Notes: generated from the sequence alone by a model not told the origin. A stretch of 64,000 nt of DNA from Sulfuricurvum sp. (GCA_030693335.1 JAUYAU010000018.1:89854-153853); one strand, 5' to 3'; positions 28,934-38,240 are shown, numbered from the stretch's first letter. Translations and numbers: made by a program.

Positions 28934-29545
28934 TTACAGCGTAATAAAATTTTTAAGTAATCGAAGTCCGTTTTCGTGACTTTTTTCAGGATGAGGCTGT
29001 ATCCCCATGACATTGTCCCGCGCCACGGCACTTGTAAATTCATATCCATAAACCGTTTCACCGATACTGTGCTCTTTGTGTGCGCATAATGCATGATAGG
29101 AGTGAACAAAATAGAGATAATGTCCTTCATCCAATCCTTCAAAAAGGGGATGGCCATGCGTTTGCATCCGATTCCATCCCATGTGAGGTACCTTCAGCGG
29201 AGTATGAAAACGGCTTGAGTCAAAAGCAACAACGCGTCCGGGGATCAAACCCAATCCTGCCGTGATTCCGAACTCTTCACTTGAATCAAACAACAGCTGC
29301 ATACCCAAACAAATACCTAAGACGTATTTTCCGCTTTTCGCGTATTCCTTAACCGCTTCATCCATTCCGTTGGTTTTCAAATGCTCCATTGCATCCCCGA
29401 ATGCACCGACACCGGGGAGGATAATTCGATCGTATTGAGCTAGCTTTTCAGGATTGGATTCAATGAGTACATGTTCACCCAGCACACTAAAAGCATTTCG
29501 CACACTCGCTAAGTTCCCCATATTGTAATCAACAATAGCGATCAA
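28934..29545 (-). CDS. hisH: Imidazole glycerol phosphate synthase glutaminase subunit
   Basis: 203-aa class I glutamine amidotransferase that supplies ammonia to HisF. The nucleophile is in GICLGMQLLFD and the His-Glu pair in GIQPHPEKS. It begins with TTG at 29545, supported by AGGAG seven bases upstream; this TTG overlaps the TGA of the upstream pglG gene. The N-terminus MIAIVDYNMGNLASVRNA is standard for HisH. Confidence 0.94.
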   Translation of the reverse strand: MIAIVDYNMGNLASVRNAFSVLGEHVLIESNPEKLAQYDRIILPGVGAFGDAMEHLKTNGMDEAVKEYAKSGKYVLGICLGMQLLFDSSEEFGITAGLGLIPGRVVAFDSSRFHTPLKVPHMGWNRMQTHGHPLFEGLDEGHYLYFVHSYHALCAHKEHSIGETVYGYEFTSAVARDNVMGIQPHPEKSHENGLRLLKNFITL

Positions 29546-30453
29546 TGACGTTCTCCTAAATTGGTAAAACGGATGTAAATTGCAAGCCCTATCAACAGCA
29601 TCGCCACCCCTCCTATAATATAAATAGCATTGACTAACATCGCAGGTTCCGTCATTGCAAATTTAAAGACCAGCATCAATGCTTCAATAGAAAGGGCAAT
29701 AATAATAGAGCCTAAAAAACGGACCATTGTTTTATGAATGCTGGAAGCATGATCATTTTTAAGCCGCCCGAGAACCTCTTCCTCAAAAAGGGTTTTGACC
29801 AAATCAAATATGGCCAGAGACAAAGTGAGCAAAATGGTTGATTCAAAAATGTCTTTAATCTCAATGCTTTCAATATGACCAAATCCGTAGGACAAAAATC
29901 CTTCAATCCCTTTGACGAAAAGGAGCAATGAGACAAAAGAAAGAACAAGCGTAAATCCTGCATATCCCAATCTAAAAAAACGACCTGCTGCTGATTCAAG
30001 TGCCATAGGATGAGCAATTTTCAATACTTCATTCAATGGCATATCGATACAAGCCACATAGATAATTTCACCATGCTCATCAAAAATAGGCTGAGAAGCG
30101 GTTACCGTCAAATCATCATTAAGTAACGAAGGATAAGGGTCGGTGATGGTACACCTCTGCTCATGCATCGCACGATAATAGTAAGCACGCGTAGAGCGGC
30201 TTTTACCATTGTCTTCTTCTTTCTTCTTGCCATCTTTAAGATACGTGGCTCCTACTTGATTGCCTTTGGCATCAAGCAGATACATCGCGTCAATACCCTC
30301 TAAATCGCCTCGGATTTTAAGCATACGGGCCATAATCGACTCAACGGAAACCGAAGGAAGGTGATTGGGTAGGTTTTTATGAAAGAGATAACAAAAATAG
30401 GCCCTTGCCTTTGGGCGAATTTCAGAATATTGCTGTATTTCTTGAATGACCAT
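29542..30453 (-). CDS. pglG: PglG-like integral membrane sensor protein
   Basis: 303 aa. The N-terminal ~150 residues form a Cache/PDC-like sensor domain (YYYRAMHEQRCTITDPYPSL, TASQPIFDEHGEIIYVACIDM), unusually without a preceding membrane helix. Four or so helices fill the C-terminal half. This matches the architecture of PglG (Cj1119c in C. jejuni), an inner-membrane protein in the glycosylation locus of unproven function. The position agrees: near cheY-prmA-ftsH on one side and waaC-waaM on the other. The rest of the pgl cluster is absent here. Overlaps hisH by 4 nt. Symbol by homology and synteny. Confidence 0.75.
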   Translation of the reverse strand: MVIQEIQQYSEIRPKARAYFCYLFHKNLPNHLPSVSVESIMARMLKIRGDLEGIDAMYLLDAKGNQVGATYLKDGKKKEEDNGKSRSTRAYYYRAMHEQRCTITDPYPSLLNDDLTVTASQPIFDEHGEIIYVACIDMPLNEVLKIAHPMALESAAGRFFRLGYAGFTLVLSFVSLLLFVKGIEGFLSYGFGHIESIEIKDIFESTILLTLSLAIFDLVKTLFEEEVLGRLKNDHASSIHKTMVRFLGSIIIALSIEALMLVFKFAMTEPAMLVNAIYIIGGVAMLLIGLAIYIRFTNLGERH

Positions 30454-30519
30454 CGCTTCGAACCTTTCTCATAGATCTAAATTAAAAAATTGTAGCTTGT
30501 TTGCGCTATAGTTACGCTT

Positions 30520-31506
30520 ATGAATAGATCCATTTTCCGTATTGCTATTGTTCGACTTAGTGCGCTTGGTGACATTGTCAATACCGCAGTAGTATTGCAA
30601 ATTATTCACAACCATTATCCCGATGCCATCATCGATTGGTTTGTCGAAGAGGCCTTTGCCCCTGTTTTAAGCGAGCATCCGTTACTCAATGAAGTCATCT
30701 CCATCCCTCTCAAAAGAGTTAAAAAGCAAAAAAGCATTTCACTGTTACGCACTACTATCCGCTCATTACGCTCACGTGAACCCTATGAGCATATTATTGA
30801 TGCACAAGGACTTTTAAAATCAGCCATAGTGACCTCATTTTTACGCGGACCTGTACATGGTTTTGATCGTCACAGTGCCAGAGAGGGGATTGCTTCTTGG
30901 TTTTATACCACAACTTCTGCTATTGCCTACGATACAAATATCATCAAACGAAACGTAATGGTGATCACGCAAGCGCTCAATATTCCCTATTCTGATGCGC
31001 TAATAGAACAAAAACTTCCTGTGTTTGCGTACACTCCTGCCACTGAAAATGAACAAAAAATTGCGCTTGTCATCGGTGCTTCATGGCCCAGCAAATGTTA
31101 TCCCAAAGAACACTTTGCCACCCTGTGTGGTTTGCTTCCCTATCCTTGCCATCTTGTTTGGGGAAGCCAAAGTGAATACCAAGACGCACTATGGATAGTG
31201 CAACATTGCACTAATGCCATCATCACAGATAAAATGTCCCTTCCGCAGCTCGTTAACTTTATCGCCAGCTGCACGCTTACCATTGGCAATGATACGGGAC
31301 CTACCCACATCGCGTGGGCCATGAACCGCCCCTCTATCACCCTTTTTGGTCCAACCAACGAACGGATGATCTATCCAACTGCCGTGAATGTCGGCATAAA
31401 ATCCCCTTCTATCGTTGATATATACCATATCAATCGCAATGATTTTTCGATAAACGAAATCTCACCCGAAACTATTTCTACAAAAGCGCTGAAACTCTTA
31501 TGCTAG
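30520..31506 (+). CDS. waaC: Lipopolysaccharide heptosyltransferase I
   Basis: 328-aa GT9-family glycosyltransferase adding the first heptose to Kdo of the LPS/LOS inner core. The N-terminal IAIVRLSALGDIVNT and the WFVEEAFAPVLSEHPLL segment are classic WaaC. The C-terminal donor site appears as GNDTGPTHIAWAMNRPSITLFGPTNERMIYP. Length is normal. It starts a plus-strand pair with waaM (7-nt overlap), divergent from pglG-hisH-hisA. No clear ribosome site precedes the ATG. Confidence 0.93.
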   Translation: MNRSIFRIAIVRLSALGDIVNTAVVLQIIHNHYPDAIIDWFVEEAFAPVLSEHPLLNEVISIPLKRVKKQKSISLLRTTIRSLRSREPYEHIIDAQGLLKSAIVTSFLRGPVHGFDRHSAREGIASWFYTTTSAIAYDTNIIKRNVMVITQALNIPYSDALIEQKLPVFAYTPATENEQKIALVIGASWPSKCYPKEHFATLCGLLPYPCHLVWGSQSEYQDALWIVQHCTNAIITDKMSLPQLVNFIASCTLTIGNDTGPTHIAWAMNRPSITLFGPTNERMIYPTAVNVGIKSPSIVDIYHINRNDFSINEISPETISTKALKLLC

Positions 31507-32381
31507 GATTTCGTCTTTTTCTTCTGTTTGATTGGCTGGTCATGAAAATCCCACGCAGTATCCGAAAGAAACTCTTTTTTACCCTCGCCTCTCTCGCGCA
31601 CAAACTCGCTGGAAAACGCAACCGTATCATCCAAGCAAACCTCAATTTTGCATTTGACGATGAACTGAATTTGCATGAAAAAAAAGAGATTGAGGGCTAT
31701 TGCTACCAAAACTTAGCCCTCAATTTACTACAAGTGATGGAAAATAGACGAAATACTACAGAAGATTTGGCGAAACAGGTGACGTTTGAAAACAGAGAGA
31801 TGGTTGACTTATATTTAAGCAAAAATCGTCCGCTAATTTTTATCTCTGCCCATCATGGAAATTGGGAAATCGGTGCCGCTTCACTGGCTGCCTTAATCAC
31901 TCCCATCACTTCAATCTACAAAGGGCTGGACAATGACGCCTTTAATCCCTACTTATTGGAAGCTAGAAGTCGTCATCGCCTTAACCTCATCGAAAAAAAT
32001 GGAGCGATCAAGCATCTCGCCCGTGCGTTGAAAAACAATCAATGCGTATCGCTTTTGATCGATCAATCCAGCAATGCAAAATCCGGTATTAAGGTGAATT
32101 TTTTCAATCATCCTACCTACCATACCTCTGCGGCAGCACAGCTCTCCCGAAAATACAATGCCCCCATTATCGGTTTGTACATTTATACCGAGGATGAAGA
32201 GAATTACGTCATCCGATTTGTTGAGCCTATTGAAGTTGAGGGAGACGATGAACAATCTATTCTCAACGCAACACAACGCCAAGTGGATGATCTAGAAAAA
32301 GTAATCCGTGACAACCCAAAATTTTGGTTTTGGTGCCACAAACGGTGGAAAAGCGAATTTAACGAAATTTATACCGGATAA
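31500..32381 (+). CDS. waaM: Lipid A late acyltransferase (LpxL/HtrB/WaaM type)
   Basis: 293-aa inner-membrane acyltransferase that adds a secondary acyl chain to lipid A. The catalytic HX4E motif is in ISAHHGNWEIGA; INLIEKNGAIKHLARALKNNQ and LLIDQS then resemble the LpxL core. Helix near the N-terminus anchors it. The ATG lies inside the last codons of waaC, so the two are coupled, as in Campylobacter. The 3' end overlaps the convergent dUTPase gene by 13 nt. Confidence 0.9.
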   Translation: MLGFRLFLLFDWLVMKIPRSIRKKLFFTLASLAHKLAGKRNRIIQANLNFAFDDELNLHEKKEIEGYCYQNLALNLLQVMENRRNTTEDLAKQVTFENREMVDLYLSKNRPLIFISAHHGNWEIGAASLAALITPITSIYKGLDNDAFNPYLLEARSRHRLNLIEKNGAIKHLARALKNNQCVSLLIDQSSNAKSGIKVNFFNHPTYHTSAAAQLSRKYNAPIIGLYIYTEDEENYVIRFVEPIEVEGDDEQSILNATQRQVDDLEKVIRDNPKFWFWCHKRWKSEFNEIYTG

Positions 32382-33055
32382 GCTGATTTTAGAGCATCAT
32401 ACAATTGTGTCGGCGTCATATCAGGGTTCTGATCCCATGCACGCTTCATTACCACATTGTCCTCTTCCCCATTCCATACTTTTATATAGCTTCCCTCTTT
32501 ATAACCGTGATCTTGACGGAATTGATTAAGGATATTTTTGCCGACATACAAACGGTACAGCTGTGTCGCATTTAACGCTCCCAGATGCGCCAGTTCGAAA
32601 AATTCTTCGATCAATGCTCCGATCATTTCAGGAGAGACAGGAATCAGAGAGAGTCTCATCACATTTTCTATGCGGAACATCAAAAGCTCATCATTACCAA
32701 AACTCAAATCCGTATCATTATTAATCTTTAGGTACTCAGGTGTTTGAGCGATTCGTTCAACCAGTTGGGCAATAGTTTCCGATCCTGTTTTGTGCGCAAA
32801 TTCCAACACCAAACTCATCACAAAGTGCCATACATCAACAATTTCGATTTGCAGATTTGCATAATCGGTCTCTTGAGCAATACTTTTCCAATGCTTCCAG
32901 CCGAAGGAGTCGATCATTTCGGCAGATTCCATCGTAATACAACGGCGCCAATTGATCTTTTTACCGTTCTTCGTTATTCCGTTTTCCCACCCTTTTCCAT
33001 TGGTAGCATCATTGAGCTGCTGCTGAAGTTCAAACATACAAAGTAGTTTATTCAT
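32369..33055 (-). CDS. dut: Dimeric dUTP diphosphatase (Campylobacter type)
   Basis: 228 aa from the ATG at 33055, with AAAGGA five bases upstream; a slightly earlier in-frame start lacks this. All-alpha NTP pyrophosphatase of the dimeric dUTPase family. The metal-binding acidic motifs are ITMESAEMIDSFGWKHWK and LQIEIVDVWHF, with a later FELAHLGALNAT segment. It hydrolyses dUTP (and dUDP) to dUMP, keeping uracil out of DNA. Unrelated to the trimeric E. coli enzyme; this form is normal for Campylobacterota. Confidence 0.92.
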   Translation of the reverse strand: MNKLLCMFELQQQLNDATNGKGWENGITKNGKKINWRRCITMESAEMIDSFGWKHWKSIAQETDYANLQIEIVDVWHFVMSLVLEFAHKTGSETIAQLVERIAQTPEYLKINNDTDLSFGNDELLMFRIENVMRLSLIPVSPEMIGALIEEFFELAHLGALNATQLYRLYVGKNILNQFRQDHGYKEGSYIKVWNGEEDNVVMKRAWDQNPDMTPTQLYDALKSAYPV

Positions 33056-33097
33056 AATAATCCTTTTCAAAGTGTGAAATTATAGGTAAAATTCCCT

Positions 33098-33274
33098 ATG
33101 CAAAAAATTATCTGCCAAAAATGTATCTATTATTTTGTTACATGGGAAGCCAATCAGCCCCACGGATGCAAAGCGTATGGATTTAAAAGCAAATATATCC
33201 CATCACAAGTTGTCCTAAGCTCCAGCGGAAAACCATGCACCTTTTTTGAATCTAAAGCTCCCGTTTCCAAATAA
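33098..33274 (+). CDS. 58-aa cysteine-containing conserved small protein
   Basis: Open frame of 59 codons on the plus strand. The product starts MQKIICQKCIYYFVTWEAN, continues PHGCKAYGFKSKYIPS and ends with SSGKPCTFFES. CxxC plus two more cysteines suggests a small metal-binding protein. I recall this pattern (CxxC..YY.TW....PHGC.A.GFKSK..PS) from short proteins in Campylobacterota and Deltaproteobacteria, sometimes mis-labelled uracil-DNA glycosylase; function unknown. It lies in the gap between dut and the PNPOx-like gene and overlaps the end of the latter by 23 nt. No clear Shine-Dalgarno sequence. Confidence 0.7.
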   Translation: MQKIICQKCIYYFVTWEANQPHGCKAYGFKSKYIPSQVVLSSSGKPCTFFESKAPVSK

Positions 33275-33668
33275 GTTTTTTTCCAAAACCCAACGTATTA
33301 TCGGTCATTTTGATCGTATCAAGTTCAATCTTCCATAGCGTTGGATTCATAGCAACAGCATACGGAAATCTTTTCAGATACAGGTTTTTTTCGCGTTCAT
33401 CTTCAACTGTTGTGATATTACCGCTAAATTGTATCCCCTGAATTTTTCCGACCACTTTTGTTTCTTGTGCTATGGTACCGGCCACACGCATATTCATCTT
33501 GATATTTTGGATATGCATTGTTTGCTCGTCCGATGCTATGATAAAAACAACTGCATCTGCATCAAAAGCATAAAATGCCGAGCAGCACCACAAAGACTCC
33601 CCGAAAGTAGCCAAAGAGAGGAGGTGATGTTTGGAAATAAATTTTTCTATCTTCTCATCCATAGCCAT
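33252..33668 (-). CDS. Pyridoxamine 5'-phosphate oxidase-like (split-barrel FMN) protein
   Basis: About 138 aa from the ATG at 33668 (GGAAAAAA just upstream); the open frame extends further up but into the preceding gene. The LLSLATFGESLWCCSAFYAFD, IIASDEQTMHIQNIKMNMRVAGTI and GIQFSGNI segments indicate the PNPOx/flavin reductase split-barrel fold, close to YhbP-type proteins. It probably binds FMN; substrate unknown. It overlaps the end of the PatB-like gene by 14 nt, so it is the last gene of the putative thiohistidine operon. Confidence 0.78.
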   Translation of the reverse strand: MAMDEKIEKFISKHHLLSLATFGESLWCCSAFYAFDADAVVFIIASDEQTMHIQNIKMNMRVAGTIAQETKVVGKIQGIQFSGNITTVEDEREKNLYLKRFPYAVAMNPTLWKIELDTIKMTDNTLGFGKKLIWKREL

Positions 33669-34830
33669 TTTTTTCCAGCGCATGTGACAACTGCTCCAGT
33701 GCCTTGCGTAAAACGTCATTCGCTACGGCAAAATTCAGACGCATGTGCCCCGATCCCTCTTTTCCAAAACTAAGACCGGCACTCAGTCCCAGCCCCGCTT
33801 CTTGTACAAAAAAGTCCCGTAACTCTCGGTCACCCATCTTCAATGCACGACAATCCAACCATGCCAAATACGTCCCTTGAGGCTTGCGAAATCCAATGAT
33901 AGGATGGGCGACACACCATTGTTCAATCATCGCTCTATTTGTATTCAAATGACTCATTAAATTTTGATACCACACATCCCCTTGCCTATATGCTGCTTCA
34001 AATGCGACATGCGACAATACGGCACCATCTCCATAATGAACTTTATGCTGCTCTTTGCGGTAACGTTCACGTAATTGCGATGATGCTATAGCCACTGTAG
34101 AGATTGAAAATCCGGCCATATTAAACGTTTTTCCAGGACCTATCAGCGTCACGGCATTTTCGCCCAGTTTTTGCGATATCGATGCCAATGGGATATGGGT
34201 ACTTTCACTAAAAACAATATCACAATGGACCTCATCGCTAATGATGATAATGCCGTTTTGAACACACAGTTCTCCAAGAGCAATCAGCTCATCGCGTGTC
34301 CAAACACGCCCTACAGGATTATGCGGAGAGCACAATAATAAAAGTTTTGTTTTAGGGGTGATTTTGGCCTTCAAATCTTCCAAATCAAAGCGATATTCTC
34401 CCTGATTATCTTGCACAAGCGCATTAAGGAGCAATTTACGGTTATTGCTGCGGACCATGTCATAAAATGGCGGATAGACAGGGCTTTGCACGATGACTTC
34501 ATCTCCCTCATCGCTAAACGCTCGAATAGCACATCCGATCGATGCTACGACTGAAGGAGAATAGCTTAACCATTCTGTACTTATTTTCCATCCATGATGA
34601 CGCTCTAACCAAGCACGCTGCGCTTCATACGCAGTTTTACTCATAATCTCATATCCGATAATCGGATGTTCCAGACGATCGTGTACTGCCTCTAAAACAC
34701 ACGATGGTGTGGCGATATCCATATCCGCGACCCACATCGGAAGCACCTCTTGTGTACCAAAAAGTTTTTCTTTAAGGGTGTGTTTTTCAGCATTGCTTGC
34801 CGATCTGTCTATAAAATCAAATTCACCCAT
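33655..34830 (-). CDS. patB: PatB/MalY-family PLP-dependent C-S lyase, candidate OvoB
   Basis: 391 aa from the ATG at 34830, whose A is shared with the TGA of the upstream gene. Fold-type I PLP enzyme of the MalY/PatB group: LPMWVADMDIATP at the N-terminus, CSPHNPVGRVW, ISDEVHCDIV and the PLP lysine in LIGPGKTFNMAGFS. PatB enzymes cleave cystathionine-type C-S bonds by beta-elimination. Being fused in an operon to an OvoA-type sulfoxide synthase, it is a good candidate for cleaving 5-histidylcysteine sulfoxide to 5-thiohistidine (OvoB role). Family call firm, this substrate inferred from context. Confidence 0.85.
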   Translation of the reverse strand: MGEFDFIDRSASNAEKHTLKEKLFGTQEVLPMWVADMDIATPSCVLEAVHDRLEHPIIGYEIMSKTAYEAQRAWLERHHGWKISTEWLSYSPSVVASIGCAIRAFSDEGDEVIVQSPVYPPFYDMVRSNNRKLLLNALVQDNQGEYRFDLEDLKAKITPKTKLLLLCSPHNPVGRVWTRDELIALGELCVQNGIIIISDEVHCDIVFSESTHIPLASISQKLGENAVTLIGPGKTFNMAGFSISTVAIASSQLRERYRKEQHKVHYGDGAVLSHVAFEAAYRQGDVWYQNLMSHLNTNRAMIEQWCVAHPIIGFRKPQGTYLAWLDCRALKMGDRELRDFFVQEAGLGLSAGLSFGKEGSGHMRLNFAVANDVLRKALEQLSHALEKNGYG

Positions 34831-36176
34831 CAATCGGCCACATAACGAAATCCGGCATGCTGGATAAAATGACGTCTAAACGCATAGCGTGAAGCCCTCA
34901 CGATCTCATTTCCCGTAGAGATCCAAGATCCCCCTTTGAGAATATTATGTTTTGCATCAAATGTCGGAGTTGAAAAATCATCGTACAACGGATGCGGTGC
35001 GAATCTCTCAAATCCATCCATATAGGAATTTGTCCATTGCCAAACATTGCCTACCGCGTCGTATACTTTGCCATGAAAAAATGTATCGACCGGAACTGAT
35101 GATGCAAAATGTGCTAAATTGATATTTGCTGCAGTATCGTCAAAAATATCATTCACTATACCGCATTGATCAAGCAGTACACTGTATTGCGCTTCCGTTG
35201 GAAGACGGTAATTTACCCCATCTTGCGCGCTTTTCCATCGACAAAATGCTTGTGCTTCGAGAGCATTGACCTCTACAGGCCAATCGTAAGGCATTGCTAT
35301 TTCCTGAGTCAAAGAACGATAGGCAAAACTTCCATCTTCTTTAGGTACCCAAAACGGCGGGCATACAGCATTGCGAATGGATAAGTATTTTAATCCCTCA
35401 TCATCCCACCAACGTTCTATTTTATATCCGTTTGCATTGACAAAATCCAAATATTCCCCGTTACTTACCAAATAAAGCGAAGCATCAAAATCATCTACTT
35501 CATACGTAGCAGTTCCGTATTCGTTATCCCATCCATACAACCCATGATCATCTGTTCCTTTACCCAAAACAACCGTTTTACCCTCAATCGCCACCATCGA
35601 ATTTTCAAGCCCCTCACCCTTCAATGGGCACAGTGGGAAATTATCATGATTTTGAATCAATTTAAGAGGCATCTGACGGTGTAGAACGCTTGAGGTTTCA
35701 ATATGAATCCGCTCATGCTCAATTCCCATCAATATTGCCCAAAAAGGATCCGCTTGCGTAATGGGCAAAGTAAGCGGTAATTGCATTATAAGCTCCTCCA
35801 CGCAAGAGCGAACCGCCATACGGTATTCTCGCACTGTCTCTACCCCAAACCCTTCAAAATGCTCATTCATATTATCCCAGACCATTTCATCAACGCCCAC
35901 CGCAAAAAGCGCTTCAAAGCGTGGATTTATCCCCTCGTTTAATGCTCCCGACAAAACAAGCTTATTAATATAAAAAACAGCGGTATGGCCAAAATAAAAA
36001 ATCATAGGATGACGTGTCGGTTCCGGTTGCTCATAAAAAACAGCATCCGATCTAAAAAGCTCAAACAACGATTCAAAAAGATCAAAGCTTTGGTGAAAAT
36101 AGCGACGTATTTCGCTGCGTTTCTCTTTTACACTCAACCCTTCTAATGGAATGGATTGCATCTGTCTCATATTCAC
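34830..36176 (-). CDS. ovoA: 5-histidylcysteine sulfoxide synthase (OvoA N-terminal type, no methyltransferase)
   Basis: 448 aa, GTG start at 36176 with GAGGAA seven bases upstream. Residues ~20-180 are a DinB-like domain with the non-haem iron ligands H64 (FGHTAVFYINKL), H154 and H158 (GIEHERIHIETSSVL). Residues ~195-447 are a formylglycine-synthase-like/EgtB catalytic domain ending GGSWIS...HFIQHAGFRYV, which matches OvoA rather than EgtB. OvoA couples cysteine to C5 of histidine with O2. Classical OvoA is ~700 aa with a C-terminal N-methyltransferase; here the protein stops at the domain border. Followed without gap by the PatB-like lyase. Confidence 0.85.
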   Translation of the reverse strand: MNMRQMQSIPLEGLSVKEKRSEIRRYFHQSFDLFESLFELFRSDAVFYEQPEPTRHPMIFYFGHTAVFYINKLVLSGALNEGINPRFEALFAVGVDEMVWDNMNEHFEGFGVETVREYRMAVRSCVEELIMQLPLTLPITQADPFWAILMGIEHERIHIETSSVLHRQMPLKLIQNHDNFPLCPLKGEGLENSMVAIEGKTVVLGKGTDDHGLYGWDNEYGTATYEVDDFDASLYLVSNGEYLDFVNANGYKIERWWDDEGLKYLSIRNAVCPPFWVPKEDGSFAYRSLTQEIAMPYDWPVEVNALEAQAFCRWKSAQDGVNYRLPTEAQYSVLLDQCGIVNDIFDDTAANINLAHFASSVPVDTFFHGKVYDAVGNVWQWTNSYMDGFERFAPHPLYDDFSTPTFDAKHNILKGGSWISTGNEIVRASRYAFRRHFIQHAGFRYVAD

Positions 36177-36273
36177 TTAAAAATTCCTCACAGCCATATT
36201 TTGGAAACAATTGTATCCAACTACCCTTACTCAAGATTAAGAAAATTTTACTGCATTATTACAAAAATGTGAT

Positions 36274-36279
36274 TATAAT
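36274..36279 (+). promoter_or_regulatory. Putative -10 element of the chemoreceptor gene
   Basis: TGTGATTATAAT contains a perfect TATAAT 41 nt upstream of the start at 36321, in the gap divergent from ovoA. Prediction only. Confidence 0.5.
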
Positions 36280-36320
36280 GACGATAATAGCGTTTGACAT
36301 TCACTCTAAAAGGTAACTAT

Positions 36321-38240
36321 ATGTTTGAGCAATCCCTCAACAAAATGAGCATAAAACAAAGAATGAACTATTTAGTGGGCGCAGCGACAATTTCAGTCGT
36401 CGGTGCTTCAATCTTTGTATTTTTTGCAATGAACAGCCTGCAAAATCAATACGATGAACTGCAGAATAAGACGATTACAGGTGCTATCACGGCACAAGAC
36501 ATTGAGAAAGAACTCAATTATATAAGCCGTACAAGCCGTGACATAATGCTTGGCGGGGATTACACCAAAAACATAGACAAACTCAATAAACATTCTGAAA
36601 TCATTGTAGCTGACTTCGCAATCCTAGAAAAGACCGTATTGCATGATAATGAAAAAGAGATGGTCAAGAATGCAAAAGAAAGCACTGAACTTTTTTTGAA
36701 TAACACCCTAAAAATGATGAAAGCTTTGGACCCTGCAACGATTTCAGCCAACACATCATCAATTTATTCCGCTTATAAATTTCAGATGACACCGTATGCA
36801 GATGCATCACGCGATAGTTTTGAAAAAGTTCTTAATGACAAACGAGAAGATCTTGCAGCAGCTTCTAAAAAGATGCACACTGAAATTGCATTTTATATGT
36901 ATTTTGTTTTAATAACAGGAGTATTAGTTGCGATCATTATCTTCGTGTTCGCCAGTATGGTTCGACGTTCAATCACTACCGCTTTGGATCAGTTCACCCA
37001 ACTCATTACTCGCGTTTCCCAAGGAAATTTCAATGAAAAATCCGGTGACTGCAAAGCAAACAGTTGTTCAGAAACTGAGCTTGGCATCATGGGAACTGCG
37101 TTAAATCAACTCATTTCCCAAATACAAAACTTCATCCATCAAATCAATACTTCCATTTCAGGGGCTACCAAAGGAGATTTCTCACACCTTCTGTCCAGTG
37201 ATGGAATGCACGGTGAATTTATCGATGCTATCGAAAACGTTGATAAAAGCATTCATATTATGCAAGAGCAAGAGCTTAAAAAACGTCGTGATATGCTCAA
37301 CTCAGAGCTCAGTCAATTAAGCGTAAAAGTCACAGAGAGCCTCAGTGTTATTCAAGACAACCTGCAGAATAATATTCAGGACCTTAAAGAAGTAACAAGT
37401 GCCACTACCAATGCAGCAAATCTTGCTAATGATAGCCGTGATACCATTTCTATTATTATCAATGAACTCAATATGCTTAACGAAAAAGTGAGCAATAACA
37501 ATGATGCAATCGGCCACATCACTTCCCGTACAAAAGAGATTAACTCCGTTATTCAACTCATCACCGATATCGCCGATCAAACCAACCTTCTCGCACTCAA
37601 TGCTGCCATCGAAGCCGCCCGTGCAGGCGAACACGGACGTGGATTTGCCGTTGTTGCAGATGAAGTGCGTAAACTTGCCGAGCGCACGCACAAGGCCACA
37701 GGAGAGATTTCAGTATCCATCAACTCTTTACAACAAGATATGAGCGAGATTCAATCCAGCGCCGAAGAGATGAACGAAGTGGTTGAACGCTCAAGCTCCA
37801 GTATCATAAACTTTGAAAGTACCCTGATAAGCTTGAATGAAGGTTCCTCTCAAATTGTCGGCTCTTCTCACCGTATGGAGAACAGTACCTTCATCATTTT
37901 GGCCAAAATTGATCATATTCTCTACAAAGCGCGTGCTTACAATAGTGTTATGCAATGTGAGCAACACCTAGAAGCCATAGATTCCAATCAATGTCGTATG
38001 GGAAAATGGTATGACAATGAGGGTAAAGAACGTTTTGGACGAACCAATAGTTATGATCTTATGAAAGATCCCCATACACTTGTTCACCAAAAAGCCAATA
38101 AGAACCTGACTTTTATCAAACAGGGGCAGGATCGTATGCTTGAGAATGGGAATGAAATCATCGACAATTTTAAAGAGATGGAAAACGCAAGTGATCGTCT
38201 CTTTGTCCTACTCGATAATATGTTAGCAGAGAACCCTTAA
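36321..38240 (+). CDS. Methyl-accepting chemotaxis protein with C-terminal CZB zinc-binding domain
   Basis: 639 aa from the ATG at 36321 (AAAAGG upstream). Membrane helices at about 24-46 and 188-212 enclose a four-helix-bundle type sensor; a HAMP-like region follows. The signalling tip is intact ([43 protein letters not shown]). The last ~110 residues are a CZB domain with the expected H/C/H/H ligands: [30 protein letters not shown] domains sense zinc and, through it, hypochlorous acid or redox state. No C-terminal CheR pentapeptide. Single gene with a terminator right at the stop. Confidence 0.92.
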   Translation: MFEQSLNKMSIKQRMNYLVGAATISVVGASIFVFFAMNSLQNQYDELQNKTITGAITAQDIEKELNYISRTSRDIMLGGDYTKNIDKLNKHSEIIVADFAILEKTVLHDNEKEMVKNAKESTELFLNNTLKMMKALDPATISANTSSIYSAYKFQMTPYADASRDSFEKVLNDKREDLAAASKKMHTEIAFYMYFVLITGVLVAIIIFVFASMVRRSITTALDQFTQLITRVSQGNFNEKSGDCKANSCSETELGIMGTALNQLISQIQNFIHQINTSISGATKGDFSHLLSSDGMHGEFIDAIENVDKSIHIMQEQELKKRRDMLNSELSQLSVKVTESLSVIQDNLQNNIQDLKEVTSATTNAANLANDSRDTISIIINELNMLNEKVSNNNDAIGHITSRTKEINSVIQLITDIADQTNLLALNAAIEAARAGEHGRGFAVVADEVRKLAERTHKATGEISVSINSLQQDMSEIQSSAEEMNEVVERSSSSIINFESTLISLNEGSSQIVGSSHRMENSTFIILAKIDHILYKARAYNSVMQCEQHLEAIDSNQCRMGKWYDNEGKERFGRTNSYDLMKDPHTLVHQKANKNLTFIKQGQDRMLENGNEIIDNFKEMENASDRLFVLLDNMLAENP

